From Nostoc sp. TCL26-01 (GTDB lineage: Bacteria; Cyanobacteriota; Cyanobacteriia; Cyanobacteriales; Nostocaceae), in contig NZ_CP040297.1 in NCBI RefSeq assembly GCF_013393945.1, positions 5,364,001 through 5,428,000 on the forward strand: a DNA stretch of 64,000 nucleotides. The letters are read 5' to 3'. Below the pieces are notes generated by a model that saw only the letters and a program-made list of their open reading frames with translations, made no database searches and had not been told where the DNA came from. How positions within the stretch are numbered: the first letter of the stretch is position 1; the number at the start of each line of letters is the position of its first letter. Shown piece by piece: positions 52,202-61,863 of this stretch. Position numbers and translations under genes: made by a program.

Positions 52202-53311
52202 TTAAAACGTAACTACACTGCGAATTGACTCACCTCTGTGCATTAAATCGATAGCATGATTAATCTGCTCAACTGGCATAACATGAGTAATTAAATCATC
52301 AATATTTATCTTCCCATCCATATACCAATCAACAATTTTTGGCACATCTGTACGCCCTCTCGCGCCGCCAAATGCTGAACCTTTCCACACACGCCCAGTG
52401 ACTAATTGAAACGGACGAGTACTAATTTCTTGTCCTGCACCAGCCACGCCAATAATCACACTCACACCCCAACCTTTGTGACAGCATTCTAAGGCTTGAC
52501 GCATGACTTTGACGTTGCCGATACATTCAAAACTGTAATCAGCACCACCCTTAGTTAAATCAACTAAATAAGCGACTAAATCGCCTGCAACTTCCTGGGG
52601 ATTGACAAAATGTGTCATGCCAAACTTCTCAGCTAGGGCTTTTTTGTTGGGATTAAGATCCACACCCACAATCATATTAGCTCCCACCATCCGCGCCCCT
52701 TGAATGACATTTAAACCAATGCCACCTAAACCAAAAACTACGACATTTGCTCCCGGTTCCACCTTGGCTGTATTGATGACTGCACCGATACCTGTTGTCA
52801 CGCCACAACCGATGTAACAAACCTTGTCAAAAGGGGCATCTTCCCGAATTTTAGCGACGGCAATTTCTGGCAATACAGTATAGTTGGCAAAAGTCGATGT
52901 CCCCATATAATGATGAATCATCTCTCCACCAATACTAAAGCGACTACTGCCATCAGGCATAACACCGCGTCCTTGAGTCGCACGAATGGCTTGGCAGAGA
53001 TTGGTTTTAAAGCTCAAGCAATAGGCACACTGGCGACATTCCGGGGTGTAGAGGGGAATTACATGATCTCCAGGTTTCACACTGGTGACACCCGCACCTA
53101 CTTCGACTACCACACCTGCACCTTCATGGCCTAAGATGGCAGGGAATAAGCCTTCGGGATCATCTCCAGACAGCGTATAAGCATCGGTATGGCAAACTCC
53201 ACTGGCTTTAATTTCGACTAAGACTTCTCCAGCTTTAGGCCCTTCAAGCTGGACGGTTTCAATAGTTAACGGTTTACCCGCGCTGTAAGCCACTGCTGCT
53301 TTTACTTCCAC
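52202..53311 (-). CDS. frmA: S-(hydroxymethyl)glutathione dehydrogenase (class III alcohol dehydrogenase)
   Basis: Zinc-dependent NAD enzyme (369 residues) oxidising the glutathione-formaldehyde adduct to S-formylglutathione. Catalytic zinc ligands are C40, H62 and E63 (GHEGAG). The structural zinc is held by C92, C95, C98 and C106 (ECRQCAYC...LC). The NAD fold is VVFGLGGIGLNVIQGA with VGVDLN. The start is a GTG at 53311 behind GGGAGAAC. It works with fghA downstream and completes the glutathione-dependent formaldehyde pathway. Confidence 0.95.
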   Translation of the reverse strand: MEVKAAVAYSAGKPLTIETVQLEGPKAGEVLVEIKASGVCHTDAYTLSGDDPEGLFPAILGHEGAGVVVEVGAGVTSVKPGDHVIPLYTPECRQCAYCLSFKTNLCQAIRATQGRGVMPDGSSRFSIGGEMIHHYMGTSTFANYTVLPEIAVAKIREDAPFDKVCYIGCGVTTGIGAVINTAKVEPGANVVVFGLGGIGLNVIQGARMVGANMIVGVDLNPNKKALAEKFGMTHFVNPQEVAGDLVAYLVDLTKGGADYSFECIGNVKVMRQALECCHKGWGVSVIIGVAGAGQEISTRPFQLVTGRVWKGSAFGGARGRTDVPKIVDWYMDGKINIDDLITHVMPVEQINHAIDLMHRGESIRSVVTF

Positions 53312-53582
53312 AAATCAGTTCTCCCTATAAAATTCCTAAGCTTGTGCTGTCAGTATCCTATCTGGAATAGTTGAGAAATTTGCTCTGTATTCGGAAATAT
53401 AATTTATCTCAAAAGGTAGTTGCCAAAATTTGATGGACTTTTATGTAAACTAACTAAAATTGCATTTTCTGCTGAGATTGGTACATTAGTTACAGGCGGC
53501 AAACGTGAAAGATGATATCTGTCTGCCGTATTCAGCGCTAAAATTTTTGTCAACCCTGCAATTATCTCTACTGTTAAAGCTT

Positions 53583-54866
53583 ATGAACCCTGCCCTAACT
53601 AAAATTGGCGATCAAATGTCTAACCTGACTGGTGTCCGCGCGATTATGAAGGACATTATCGAAACGTTAAAATCTGGTGGGGGGCAGGATTTAATTAATT
53701 TGAGTGCGGGTAATCCGTTGATATTACCAGAGGTAGAGCAGTTGTGGCGGGATTGCACAGCCGAACTCTTGGCTAGTTCAGAATATGGCGAGGTGGTATG
53801 CCGTTATGGTTCTAGTCAAGGCTATGCGCCATTAATCGAAGCAGTTGTGAACGATTTTAACCGTCGCTATGGGCTGAATCTCACCAGTCGCAATATTCTG
53901 ATCACTCCAGGTAGTCAAACGCTCTATTTTTATGCGGCTAATTGCTTCGGCGGTTATACCAGCAGTGGGGAACTCAAGCAAATTGTCTTACCTTTGAGTC
54001 CTGATTATACAGGTTATGGTGGTATTTGTTTGGTTCCCGAAGCTTTAGTTGCTTACAAACCAGCTTTAGATATTGATGCGGCTGCTCACAGTTTTAAGTA
54101 TCGTCCTGATTTTAGCCAAGTTTCCATCACAGAAAGTACAGGCTGTGTGATTTTCTCCCGTCCTTGTAACCCCACTGGTAACGTGTTGACAGATGACGAG
54201 GTGAGGAAAATTGCTGACTTAGCTGCACCTTATAATGTCCCAGTGTTGATTGATTCGGCTTATGCTCCCCCCTTCCCGGCGTTGAATTTTACTGATATGT
54301 CGCTGATTTTTGGGGACAATATTCTCCATTGCACCAGTTTATCGAAGGCGGGTTTGCCTGGGGAGAGAATTGGCATTGCTATTGGCAATGAGCGCCTGAT
54401 TCAAGTCCTCGAATCTTTCCAAACTAATGCTAGTCTACACTCTTCTCGTTATGGACAGGCGATCGCTGCCAGGGCAATTAATTCTGGGGCGCTAGCACAA
54501 ATCGCAGCACAAGTGATTCGTCCTTTCTACCAAAACAAATTTACCATTGTCGAAAATGCCCTAGAAGCAGCTATGCCCAAGGATTTACCTTGGTTCCTCC
54601 ATCGTGGTGAGGGGGCGATCTTTAGTTGGTTATGGTTGGAAGATTTACCAATTACTGATTGGGAACTGTATCAAGAACTGAAGAAAGTCGGAGTGATTGT
54701 TGTTCCTGGTAGTACTTTCTTCCCTGGCTTAAAAGCAGATTGGCCTCACAAACACCAATGTCTGCGGATTAGTCTCACTGGTAGTGATGCGGAAATTGCT
54801 CTGGGTATGCAGCGTCTAGCCAAAGCTGTGGAACAAATTTATCAGCGTACAGCTGTGAGTGCTTAA
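53583..54866 (+). CDS. avtA: Valine-pyruvate aminotransferase-like PLP enzyme
   Basis: Fold-type-I PLP aminotransferase (427 residues from the ATG at 53583; a longer frame begins with GTG at 53505). The order of motifs fits AvtA: LSAGNPLILPEVE, CRYGSSQGYAPLIEAV, FSRPCNPTGNVLTDDE, and LSKAGLPGERIGIAIG with the PLP-binding Lys in SLSK. It would exchange the amino group between valine or alanine and the keto acids, but related cyanobacterial enzymes could have other preferred substrates. It ends 2 bp before rimM and is probably cotranscribed with it. Confidence 0.85.
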   Translation: MNPALTKIGDQMSNLTGVRAIMKDIIETLKSGGGQDLINLSAGNPLILPEVEQLWRDCTAELLASSEYGEVVCRYGSSQGYAPLIEAVVNDFNRRYGLNLTSRNILITPGSQTLYFYAANCFGGYTSSGELKQIVLPLSPDYTGYGGICLVPEALVAYKPALDIDAAAHSFKYRPDFSQVSITESTGCVIFSRPCNPTGNVLTDDEVRKIADLAAPYNVPVLIDSAYAPPFPALNFTDMSLIFGDNILHCTSLSKAGLPGERIGIAIGNERLIQVLESFQTNASLHSSRYGQAIAARAINSGALAQIAAQVIRPFYQNKFTIVENALEAAMPKDLPWFLHRGEGAIFSWLWLEDLPITDWELYQELKKVGVIVVPGSTFFPGLKADWPHKHQCLRISLTGSDAEIALGMQRLAKAVEQIYQRTAVSA

Positions 54867-54868
54867 AA

Positions 54869-55516
54869 ATGAAGCGGAAACAAGTAAGCAAGAGAGAAGA
54901 GAAGCAGAAGGATAGGGAAATCAAAAAATCTCCGTCCTCTGTTCTTAACCCCGACAACTGGCTACAAATTGGTAAAATCGTTGCAGCTCAAGGCTTATCT
55001 GGGGAAGTCCGAGTCTATCCTGACTCCGACTTTCCCGAACGCTTTGAAGTACCGGGAAAACGTTGGTTATTACATCCAGGAGAAACAGAACCGCAACCCA
55101 TAGAATTGTTAAAAGGGCGTTATCTGGAAGGAAAAAATTTATATATCTTACAATTAGCGGGGGTGAAAAATCGCACTCAAGCAGAGGAACTCCGAGATTG
55201 TATATTGTTTGTTCCTGCTAGCGATCGCCCCGAATTAGGCGAAGATGAATATCATGTCATCGATTTAATTGGCATGGAAGTATTCTTACAAGCCTCTGGG
55301 GAACTTGTGGGTACAGTCGTCGATGTCATCCCGGCGGGTAATGATTTGCTAGAGGTGAATCTGCACACATCAACCACCAGTGACAAAAAACCACCAACTG
55401 TCTTAATTCCCTTTGTCAAAGCGATCGCTCCTGTGGTAGATTTATCGTCTCGCCGCATGGAAATTACCCCACCGCCAGGGTTGTTGGAATTGGGGGTGGA
55501 TAACGATAAGTCATAA
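54869..55516 (+). CDS. rimM: Ribosome maturation factor RimM
   Basis: A 215-residue 16S rRNA processing / 30S assembly factor. The N-terminal RimM domain starts LQIGKIVAAQGLSGEVRVYP (about 31-50) after a charged, lysine-rich leader. The C-terminal PRC-barrel contains EDEYHVIDLIGMEVF and VLIPFVKAIAPVVDL. The ATG at 54869 is nearly contiguous with the aminotransferase stop. Confidence 0.95.
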   Translation: MKRKQVSKREEKQKDREIKKSPSSVLNPDNWLQIGKIVAAQGLSGEVRVYPDSDFPERFEVPGKRWLLHPGETEPQPIELLKGRYLEGKNLYILQLAGVKNRTQAEELRDCILFVPASDRPELGEDEYHVIDLIGMEVFLQASGELVGTVVDVIPAGNDLLEVNLHTSTTSDKKPPTVLIPFVKAIAPVVDLSSRRMEITPPPGLLELGVDNDKS

Positions 55517-56105
55517 GTGATGACTTTAAGTGCATAGTTTATTGTCTGGTTGTTTGGCGATCGCTCTCAACCTCGACTTAAATTACCATAGTATCTAGTT
55601 GGGTTAAACGCAGTGCAACTCAACATAGATACTGAAAGCTTAAGCGATATCTTGGTTTTGGGTTTCCTTACATCAACCCAACCTATTGATCTATGTAACC
55701 AGATATGAATCTTTGAGTGAATTCTCTAAGAATTAGATAAACCTTATATAAATTTACCTTAAAGTCATCAATATAATCACTTAATACTAGTTATTCTGTT
55801 TTATATTAATATTCTGCTCAATCAAGATAAATCAAAAATACTTACCTGATATCTTTGCCTATTTAAAATCAAATCGGCAAGTTTTACATTTAAACAACTA
55901 CATAATTTAAATCAAACCATCTATATCTAGAACTATAACTAAATTAACAAGTATTGTGTTTTCATAATACTTAATTTGTCTCGAATTATTTGCAATTTTA
56001 ACTAAAATATTCATGATAATTTTATTTTATTTTTCTATTAACAATCAATCATTAGTGCAATAATCTATAACGAAAATTACTTCCGTAAAGTAAACATATC
56101 AACCC
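55517..56105. other. Gene-free A/T-rich spacer
   Basis: About 590 bp with no credible gene. It has a TTGGGTTAAACGCAGTGCAAC / CATCAACCCAACCTA-type interspersed repeat at 55598-55690, then very A/T-rich DNA that must include the promoter of the PEP-CTERM gene at 56106. Confidence 0.7.
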
Positions 56106-56732
56106 ATGAAAAAAACATCTCAAAAATTGCTGATTCTATCTGCAATAATCTTAACACCTCTTAATATAGGTTTAAGTCAAGCTCCAGCAGCAGCTATTAC
56201 TCTCAACTTAAGCAACGTCAACTTTGTTGATGGAGGAAAAGCCACAGGTTCATTTGAATACGATGTGGCTACAAACACAATATCCAACTGGAACATTCAA
56301 ACCACAATTGGTAGTGTACTCACCACAGCATTTAACTATACATCTGCCACCAGTACTGCATTAGCTGCACCGACTTTGCTATCTAGCATGAATGATAAGG
56401 TTTTTGTCTTTACTAAAAACCCGCTTATTCCCAACCCACGTTCTCTAGCTATTATTTTGTCCAACCCAGTCAACAATACACCTGGAAGTTTTAGCATAGC
56501 CAGTGTCGGTGAAGGTAACATTTCCACCACAAATATTACTAAGCTTTTTAGTGGACAAGCGATTACATTTTCAGGTGCAGGCGGCGGTAGATTAGGTCAA
56601 ACTGGTGGTAGTGTCGTTAACCCTGTTCCCGAACCAGAAGATATATTAGGCATTGGAGTTGCTTTGGGATTTCTCGGTTTATTTGCGAAGACTTACTACA
56701 AAAAAAGCAAGCTAGCATCTTTCTCGAAATAA
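56106..56732 (+). CDS. PEP-CTERM protein upstream of cyanoexosortase
   Basis: A 208-residue exported protein. The signal peptide ends near PAAAITL. The middle is a beta-rich, Asn/Thr-rich domain (LNLSNVNFVDGGKATGSFEYD) that cyanobacterial PEP-CTERM proteins often have. The sorting signal is VPEPEDI with a hydrophobic helix and KKSK tail. It sits 172 bp before the exosortase gene on the same strand and is the best candidate for a dedicated substrate. The function of the mature domain is unknown. Confidence 0.85.
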   Translation: MKKTSQKLLILSAIILTPLNIGLSQAPAAAITLNLSNVNFVDGGKATGSFEYDVATNTISNWNIQTTIGSVLTTAFNYTSATSTALAAPTLLSSMNDKVFVFTKNPLIPNPRSLAIILSNPVNNTPGSFSIASVGEGNISTTNITKLFSGQAITFSGAGGGRLGQTGGSVVNPVPEPEDILGIGVALGFLGLFAKTYYKKSKLASFSK

Positions 56733-56904
56733 GACTTTTGACCATTAACTTCTGCTATCTTCTATTTTGCTAGTACAATTGACTACATTTTTTTGTGTTC
56801 TTATATTAACGGTTAAGTTGTTCAATATATTTGAGTTTGATAGCTAGGTGTTTACAACATTTACATCCTAGCTTTCTCTCTATTTTATTCAGCGAATTTT
56901 ATTA

Positions 56905-57795
56905 ATGAAATCCTTACAGACTAACTGCAATGCAGTTAAAAAATTTGACACAATCAAAACTAATCAATTTTGGTTATTGGGAATTGCATCAAGTTTGATT
57001 GCCATTCACTTAAGTTTAACCAGTCGTCAAGATGGTAACTTATTTGCCTTGAGTATTTTATTTTGGTTAGCTACATCTTTTTTCGTTTGGCAAAAACGCC
57101 ACAGTTTAAATTTGGAAAGTAGCCTGTACTCTAGCATCTTCGGCTTTATCATTATTGCCATAATTCTGTTGAGAAGTCTTGCTGCTCCTAGTTGGTCATT
57201 TTTAGGACTATTTCCCTTAATTTCCGGCTTAGGTTTTAGCCTAATTGCTTCTGGATTTAAAGGATTAATACAATATCGACAGGAATTAATATTGCTGTTT
57301 TTTTTCAAGATTCCTCATATTTTATTAACCCCCATCATTGATATCTCTGCCTTGACTGCTAAGTTTGCCACTTATATCCTTTGGTATTTGGGTTTTGAAG
57401 CATCTGTTCAAGGATTTAATGTTGTACTTCCGCAAGGAAGTGTGCTTGTTTATAGTCCCTGTGCCGGATTTGACGGCATACTTGATTTAATTAGATTATC
57501 AGTAGTGTTTTTGATTCTATTTCCCTTACAAGGAATTAAAAAAAGAATATTTGTACTTGTGTCATCTATGGTAATTGCCTTTGTCACTAATGGATTTAGA
57601 GTAGCCTTAATGGCAATTTTGACTGCTGCACAAAATCAACAGGCTTTTGAATACTGGCATACTGGTAAAGGTTCTTTGATTTTTTCGATGATTTCTACGG
57701 CAATATTCGGTGCATTTTATTATTTGTTACTATTACAAGAAAATGCTACAACTAAAATACTCAATCCAAAAACTCTAGATGGAGAACATCAATGA
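56905..57795 (+). CDS. crtA: Cyanoexosortase A
   Basis: A 296-residue integral membrane transpeptidase-like enzyme thought to recognise PEP-CTERM tails and sort those proteins. About eight hydrophobic helices are visible. The conserved triad is C186 (SPCAGFDG), R232 (TNGFRVALM) and H252 (YWHTGKG). It overlaps the next gene by 4 bp (ATGA), so translation is coupled. Five canonical PEP-CTERM proteins in this window (7886, 30886, 31818, 34716, 56106) are possible clients. Confidence 0.9.
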   Translation: MKSLQTNCNAVKKFDTIKTNQFWLLGIASSLIAIHLSLTSRQDGNLFALSILFWLATSFFVWQKRHSLNLESSLYSSIFGFIIIAIILLRSLAAPSWSFLGLFPLISGLGFSLIASGFKGLIQYRQELILLFFFKIPHILLTPIIDISALTAKFATYILWYLGFEASVQGFNVVLPQGSVLVYSPCAGFDGILDLIRLSVVFLILFPLQGIKKRIFVLVSSMVIAFVTNGFRVALMAILTAAQNQQAFEYWHTGKGSLIFSMISTAIFGAFYYLLLLQENATTKILNPKTLDGEHQ

Positions 57796-58436
57796 TTTTT
57801 GGTAAACAATCACGCACTTACTTTTTAGCTTTTAGCTTTTTTGGGGTAATTTTAGTTTTATTAAAAACTCTTGTAGCGCCAATTAAAGAACAACAAACAT
57901 TAAAATCTCCTGTGTTCCCTTCAGCCGTACCTTTATCTGGATGGCAGTTGCAATCAAGTAAAAACTTAACAGATAAAATCGGCAGAGTCTATCAATATAA
58001 TCATCAACAGCACAATTTACGCATTGAAATAAATTATGTAGTTGGATATTTAGAAAACGAATTACCATTCCGTCAATATAATCCGCAAACGGTTGACTCT
58101 AACAAACCAACTTACATCATTCGCCAATTAGATAAAATGGGTGCTTATGCTTTATCCATCAATCAAAATCGTGCATATTTACACTCTTGTATCAACCCTA
58201 ATGGATTAAGTGCCATAACTTACGAACAATTTATCTATAATCGCCATACATCTGATTTAAAATTACATCGTCTATTACCAGTACTGTTAAATCAACAGCC
58301 ACTACGAGATAGTCGTTGTTTTTGGACACATTTATCTATTCCTATCCAGCCAGATAATTCTCATGAAAATTCTTACCAAATTTTAGAAAATGCTTGGATG
58401 GCTTGGTATGAATATTGGCATTCTCGTTTTCCTTAA
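57792..58436 (+). CDS. Cyanoexosortase A system-associated protein
   Basis: A 214-residue protein with one N-terminal membrane helix (FLAFSFFGVILVLLKTLV) and an extracytoplasmic domain (LSGWQLQSS, EINYVVGYLENELPFRQY). It resembles the EpsI/DUF3485-type proteins that go with exosortases. The start overlaps the exosortase stop. The role of this partner is not defined; it probably acts on the outer face of the plasma membrane with the exosortase. Confidence 0.85.
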   Translation: MIFGKQSRTYFLAFSFFGVILVLLKTLVAPIKEQQTLKSPVFPSAVPLSGWQLQSSKNLTDKIGRVYQYNHQQHNLRIEINYVVGYLENELPFRQYNPQTVDSNKPTYIIRQLDKMGAYALSINQNRAYLHSCINPNGLSAITYEQFIYNRHTSDLKLHRLLPVLLNQQPLRDSRCFWTHLSIPIQPDNSHENSYQILENAWMAWYEYWHSRFP

Positions 58437-58475
58437 TTTTTAAAAATATCCAGTAAATCAAGGATTTTTAATAAC

Positions 58476-59222
58476 ATGAATCAATTAAATTCAGATAATG
58501 ATATAGAAAAACTTACACACTTGTGGAAGTTTAATAACTCCCTAGCTCGTTCAGTCAAACTTTTCCGTTGGGGTGGATATTGTTTATTGCTATTATTCTT
58601 ATTTGAACTGATAGCCATTCTCACCCCTCTACAGTTCATGAATCCCTCATGGGAGTTTAAAATTTTAGGCGATTTAGTAGAACGTATTGCCATACCCTTA
58701 ATCGGTTTAATTCTTGTTTTCTATGGTGAAGATAGTGTACGGGGTAAATGGGAAAAGCCCATCTTAAAATTTTTGTATTGGACTACATTATTGTTGGCAA
58801 TAATCTTATTTTTATTAGTTCCTCTGGGAATTGTTAATGGTATTAGAATTGATAGACAAAACTATCAGTTATATACATCCCAAGTTGAGCAGCAAGTTAA
58901 CCAGCTACAACAAGCTAAAACGCAATTACAACAAGTTAGTACACCAGCACAGATGGAAGAAATTCTCCGATTTACACAAAATCAAGCTAATGTTCCTAAA
59001 ATTGCCAATGCTCAACAATTAGAAGATGTCAAAGCTAAATTCTCTGAGTTTCTCACCACTTCTGAAAAACAAGTACGGATAGCAGCCAAAGCAAATTGGA
59101 ACAATCAACGGCTAAGTTTGATAAAAAATGCTGTTAAATGGAGTCTTGGCGGATTAGTTTCTGGAGTCTGGTTAGTTCTGACATGGCGTAATAATTACTG
59201 GATTAAACAAGGTAAGTGGTGA
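58476..59222 (+). CDS. HpsJ-like, cyanoexosortase A-associated membrane protein
   Basis: A 248-residue protein with about four membrane helices: three in the first half (near 32-50, 68-82 and 105-122) and one near the C-terminus. A Gln-rich coiled-coil segment (VEQQVNQLQQAKTQLQQ) lies between. This layout matches the HpsJ-like proteins found next to cyanoexosortase A; HpsJ itself is tied to polysaccharide secretion and hormogonium motility in Nostoc. It follows the exosortase pair by 39 bp and probably belongs to the same transcript. Confidence 0.82.
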   Translation: MNQLNSDNDIEKLTHLWKFNNSLARSVKLFRWGGYCLLLLFLFELIAILTPLQFMNPSWEFKILGDLVERIAIPLIGLILVFYGEDSVRGKWEKPILKFLYWTTLLLAIILFLLVPLGIVNGIRIDRQNYQLYTSQVEQQVNQLQQAKTQLQQVSTPAQMEEILRFTQNQANVPKIANAQQLEDVKAKFSEFLTTSEKQVRIAAKANWNNQRLSLIKNAVKWSLGGLVSGVWLVLTWRNNYWIKQGKW

Positions 59223-59264
59223 TTTATCGCTTTGGTGGGGTGAATGATAAAATTTAAATTTTTA

Positions 59265-59293
59265 GTAGAGACGTTGCATTGCAACGTCTCTAC
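59265..59293. repeat. GTAGAGACGTTGCA palindrome
   Basis: Perfect inverted repeat GTAGAGACGTTGCA-T-TGCAACGTCTCTAC between the HpsJ-like gene and menH. It could act as a hairpin in the transcript. Confidence 0.9.
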
Positions 59294-59351
59294 ATAATTT
59301 ATGTGTATTATGATTAACCTAAAACGGTATTACCTAAATCTAATCATCGGT

Positions 59352-60188
59352 ATGGTTGGGAAAAATTATCAATTTAATTATGATTTCCATCACCAAACTA
59401 CTCAACCTGTAATTCTTTTCTTACATGGCTTCATGGGCAACCTTGATGAATTTGCCGAAGCCATAGAATTACTAGGGGATGAATTTTCTTATCTCAAGCT
59501 GGATTTACCTGGACATGGTAAAACTCAAGTTTTAGCTGGAGATGACTATTATACAATGGCTAATACTGCCCAAGGCATTATTGATTTATTAGATGAACTC
59601 AACATCAATCGATGTTTTTTAGTTGGTTATTCTTTGGGTGGTAGATTGGCTTTATATTTAATGCTGTATTTTCCTCAACGTTTTCATCAAGTTATCTTAG
59701 AATCAGCTTCTCCAGGTTTAGCTACAGAAACAGCAAGATTAGCCAGAATTAAAAGTGATGCTCAAATAGCGAGGAAATTAATCAGAATTTCCAGTCAAGT
59801 TGATTTTGCAGAATTTCTATTAAATTGGTACAATCAACCCATTTTTGGTGCTATCAAAAATCATCTCAAATTTGAGAGTATGGTAGAAAGTCGGTTAAAA
59901 AATTATCCCCTAGAATTAGCTAAGTCATTACAGTTTATGGGTACAGGTAGTCAACCATCTTTATGGGAGAAACTTAGAGATAACCAAATACCTCTACTGT
60001 TACTAGTTGGTGAACATGATTGTAAATTTATAGACATCAATAAAGAAATGTCCCAGATATCAGCAGCAGCACAACTAAAAGTAATTCCGAATGCTGCACA
60101 TAATATTCATTTAGAAAAGACTTTAGAATTTGTGCAAAATCTCCAAGAGTTTTTTAAAAACACCAAGTATGACAATAATAGGACATAA
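59352..60188 (+). CDS. menH: SHCHC synthase MenH (alpha/beta hydrolase)
   Basis: Alpha/beta-hydrolase fold enzyme that removes pyruvate from SEPHCHC to give SHCHC in the naphthoquinone (phylloquinone) pathway. Residues of the MenH type: LHGFMGNLDEF, DLPGHGKTQ, the Ser elbow GYSLGGRLA (S94 from this start), ILESASPGL, GEHDCKF and AHNIHLEKT with the His. I prefer the ATG at 59352, in line with related MenH proteins; an ATG at 59301 gives 17 more residues that look unlike the family. Confidence 0.87.
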   Translation: MVGKNYQFNYDFHHQTTQPVILFLHGFMGNLDEFAEAIELLGDEFSYLKLDLPGHGKTQVLAGDDYYTMANTAQGIIDLLDELNINRCFLVGYSLGGRLALYLMLYFPQRFHQVILESASPGLATETARLARIKSDAQIARKLIRISSQVDFAEFLLNWYNQPIFGAIKNHLKFESMVESRLKNYPLELAKSLQFMGTGSQPSLWEKLRDNQIPLLLLVGEHDCKFIDINKEMSQISAAAQLKVIPNAAHNIHLEKTLEFVQNLQEFFKNTKYDNNRT

Positions 60189-60334
60189 TATAGGTAAGGA
60201 TACATCCGTCAGAATACAGGAGTCAGAATAGTTCAAATTCTCATATTTGATGAGTAAGCTAATATTCCTGAACCATGATTAATTCTGACTTCTGACTCCT
60301 AGGTGCTGAATTCTTACTAATATAGATACAGAAA

Positions 60335-60360
60335 AACCCAGTTGTCTAGACAACTGAGTT
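60335..60360. terminator. Candidate bidirectional terminator
   Basis: Near-palindrome AACCCAGTTGTCTAGACAAC followed by TGAGTT, preceded by AAAAA, in the gap between menH (plus) and the convergent gene ending at 60385 (minus). The T-run is only on the minus-strand side. Confidence 0.55.
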
Positions 60361-60384
60361 GATGAACTATTTCTATTCCCAAGA

Positions 60385-60756
60385 TTACAGCCAATCTCGA
60401 TAAGCTGAGATTTCATTGACGCTAATTTCTAAAGCGCCACCTTTACCAAAAGGGGGATGTACACGAATTTTGGCATTTTTGGTAAATCTTTCTAGGCGAT
60501 TTCCTAACTGGGGAATATTACTGACTATATGCCAATAAGAGACAATATCAGGGCAGTCAACTATGAGTGTGATAATATTGTCTTTTTTGGTAAGATACCA
60601 TTGGCAGTTTGTTAGTAGTGCTTGGGTAATGCGATCGCACGCTTGATAAAAGCATCTGCCAATAGATTGTTCCAATTCTAGATGCAGCATTCCATCTTCT
60701 TTTGATACCTGTTGAGGAGGTAAATCATCAGGAGGAAGCAGGCTCAATTTAGACAT
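60385..60756 (-). CDS. Conserved-looking hypothetical protein
   Basis: A 123-residue soluble protein that I do not recognise. It begins with a Pro-rich segment (LLPPDDLPPQQ), then a helix-rich part (LELEQSIGRCFYQACDRITQAL) and beta-type segments (NIITLIVDCPDIVSYWHIV, AKIRVHPPFGKGGALEISV). The start codon overlaps the end of the LLM flavin enzyme gene by 8 bp, so the two are translationally coupled and probably work together. Codon use is like the neighbours. Confidence 0.75.
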   Translation of the reverse strand: MSKLSLLPPDDLPPQQVSKEDGMLHLELEQSIGRCFYQACDRITQALLTNCQWYLTKKDNIITLIVDCPDIVSYWHIVSNIPQLGNRLERFTKNAKIRVHPPFGKGGALEISVNEISAYRDWL

Positions 60757-61750
60757 AATTTTGTACCTCTTGGTTGTAGCGCTGCAAACTCTCTAGATTT
60801 TTTGGCAGAGAATAAGATGAGGGTTTGAGCGCTATTGTACCTAGATCCAATTCATCTTGGAATTTTTTGATTTTGTCTCGACAAGTAGCAACATCACCAA
60901 TGATAGAATTTTCTAGCAAGTAGTCTTCATCAAAACAGATATTTGTGCGCTCAAATTGCTTATGTCCACTGGAACTGTTCTGCATCACCTGGGCTGAATT
61001 AGCTGTCATTTTTTGGCTAAAATACCTAATAAAAGGTAAAGCCTCACTTACCGCTTCGTCATAAGTTTTACCTACATAAAAGAAGCGTGCTAAAACAAAT
61101 TTTTCCCCACCACTAGAATTTAAGGCTCGATATGAGTCTAATGTTTTCTTGAGCCTTTCTAACGCAAAGGGAGGCCCCCCCATTAAAGCAAAGGAATTTT
61201 TTGCCGCAAATTCTATACCTGCATCATCACCAGTGGCTATATAGACAGGGATTTCCGGTTGTAAGGGTTTGGGGTGAATGGTGAGGCGATCGCATTGATA
61301 ATATTGTCCGTTAAATGATACATCAGTTTCATATAAAAGCTTTTGAATCAATGCTAATGCCTCCAGCATCATGGCGCGAGATTCACCCATTGGTGTGGCA
61401 AAATGCTTATTATGTTGGGGAAATGGCCCCCCTTTAGCCACACCAAATAATAATCGTCCATTGCACAAATTATCTAAGGTGGCAATATCTTCCGCTACTC
61501 TAATCGGGTTATGGAATGGTAATAACACCGCCGCCGTACCTAATTTGATAGTGGAAGTTACACCCGCTAAATGTGCCATCAACAACAAGATTGACGAACT
61601 CAGATTTACTTCATTAAAATGATGCTCTGTAATCCAGGCTTCCTCAAAACCTAACTTTTCCGCCTGTCTGACTAGCGCTACTTGTTCAAAAATAGCACGG
61701 CGCGAGTCTTGATGATGATTTTCGTAATTGCAGAACAGTCCAGTTTTCAT
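60749..61750 (-). CDS. LLM-class flavin-dependent oxidoreductase
   Basis: A 333-residue enzyme of the bacterial luciferase-like (LLM) family, which uses reduced FMN or F420 for monooxygenation. Visible motifs are EEAWITEHHFNEV, IKLGTAAVLLPFHNPIRVAEDIATLDNL, GRLLFGVAKGGP and IYIATGD-type strands. The type is the group 1 flavin oxidoreductase close to luciferase alpha. The substrate is unknown. Upstream gene of the overlapping pair with 60385. Confidence 0.9.
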   Translation of the reverse strand: MKTGLFCNYENHHQDSRRAIFEQVALVRQAEKLGFEEAWITEHHFNEVNLSSSILLLMAHLAGVTSTIKLGTAAVLLPFHNPIRVAEDIATLDNLCNGRLLFGVAKGGPFPQHNKHFATPMGESRAMMLEALALIQKLLYETDVSFNGQYYQCDRLTIHPKPLQPEIPVYIATGDDAGIEFAAKNSFALMGGPPFALERLKKTLDSYRALNSSGGEKFVLARFFYVGKTYDEAVSEALPFIRYFSQKMTANSAQVMQNSSSGHKQFERTNICFDEDYLLENSIIGDVATCRDKIKKFQDELDLGTIALKPSSYSLPKNLESLQRYNQEVQNYV

Positions 61751-61863
61751 TTGTGGCTGACGATATTTACTGCGCTTGATGTGTCAGTTGTTAGTTGTCA
61801 TTTACTCAATAAATACTAACTACAAACACAATTTTTATCCCTGTGTCGATGACGATTTTACAT

